The position numbers were made by a program, and so were the translations under genes. Shown here piece by piece: positions 63,535-64,000 of a stretch of DNA of 64,000 nt. Below the pieces are notes generated by a model, which had not been told where the DNA came from, did not search any database, and saw nothing but the letters and a program-made list of their open reading frames with translations. Numbering within the stretch: position 1 is the first letter of the stretch; each line of letters starts with the position of its first letter. Origin of the DNA: Nansenia antarctica (taxonomy: Eukaryota > Chordata > Actinopteri > Argentiniformes > Microstomatidae); assembly GCA_963989245.1 (NCBI GenBank), contig OZ022351.1, positions 14,962,934 through 15,026,933 on the forward strand, given 5' to 3'.

Positions 63535-64000
63535 CCCATGCTTGGCAGGGCATGGAGTCACAGACTCTGACTGTTTGTGACACTGCTTCCCTGCGGCAGC
63601 TCCCTGCACAGATGAACATTGTATCTGACAGGCCAGCTTTGTCTTTTTAAGTCATTAGCAGTTTCTTGGTGAATTCCCCGTCCCTCCCTCCCTCCCTCCC
63701 TCACTCCCTTCCCCTCTCGTTTTTTATCACTCCGTCCCCTCTCTTCCCCTCCGTCTGTGTATCCTCCGTGGCAGGGAGAGAGGGACGCTGGGGTCTGTCA
63801 AATGGAAATGATTTTCAAAAGGCTACTGTAGTCAGAAATGTTCATCTTCTGACATCAAAGGTTCGGTGTCTAAACTGCCCTGCGTCGCTAGCGTCAAATG
63901 ACATTTTGCCTACTCTTGTGAAATAAACAGCTTTTTTGAAATAAACCTGCTGTGTTTGATTAGTGTGAGGACGATGACTGGGCAGTGTGCTGTGGAGACA

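Overview
The window looks like teleost fish nuclear DNA and is almost entirely non-coding. The signs are very dense (CA)n, (GA)n and (CTA)n microsatellites, fish-type DNA transposons and repeats, and no long open reading frame outside simple repeats. One exon is identified with confidence: bases 34022-34079 (+) encode MADGPRCKRRKQANPRRNN and end at a GTAAG splice donor. This is the first coding exon of zeb1, the zinc-finger E-box-binding homeobox transcription factor. The purine-rich leader before it also resembles the vertebrate ZEB1 leader. I cannot name the species or say whether this is zeb1a or zeb1b.

Layout: 1-33.7 kb is upstream intergenic DNA. It holds an L2-type LINE fragment (5.7-6.0 kb), a decayed hAT element with a transposase C-terminus (12.0-12.6 kb), and a duplicated CCAAT/octamer block (18.5 kb). 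It also holds a 545-bp palindromic element (18.7-19.3 kb), a nested terminal-inverted-repeat region with interstitial telomere-like DNA (19.8-22.5 kb), and a ~970-bp TA-flanked element (26.6-27.5 kb). Next come a P2X7-ballast-like fragment beside a THAP-like fragment (28.0-28.5 kb), an unidentified decayed coding stretch (30.0-30.4 kb), and a 234-bp miniature element about 500 bp before the zeb1 start codon.

33.9-34.1 kb is the zeb1 leader and exon 1. 34.08-64 kb is most simply the 5' part of the large zeb1 intron 1; I did not find exon 2. A TATA box at 35.06 kb and a short ATG-containing segment ending in a phase-1 donor at 35824 suggest a possible second promoter and alternative first exon. 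That product would lack the N-terminal RRKQxNPRR motif. The rest of the intron carries many microsatellites, two or three minisatellites, a second copy of a tRNA-box-like fish repeat inserted in a minisatellite, two neighbouring hAT elements with perfect 8-bp target-site duplications (57.4-59.3 kb), and a repeat I recall as common in salmonids (60.2-60.66 kb).

There are no operons, CRISPR arrays, or recognisable rRNA or tRNA genes. The only gene product supported here is the N-terminus of Zeb1.
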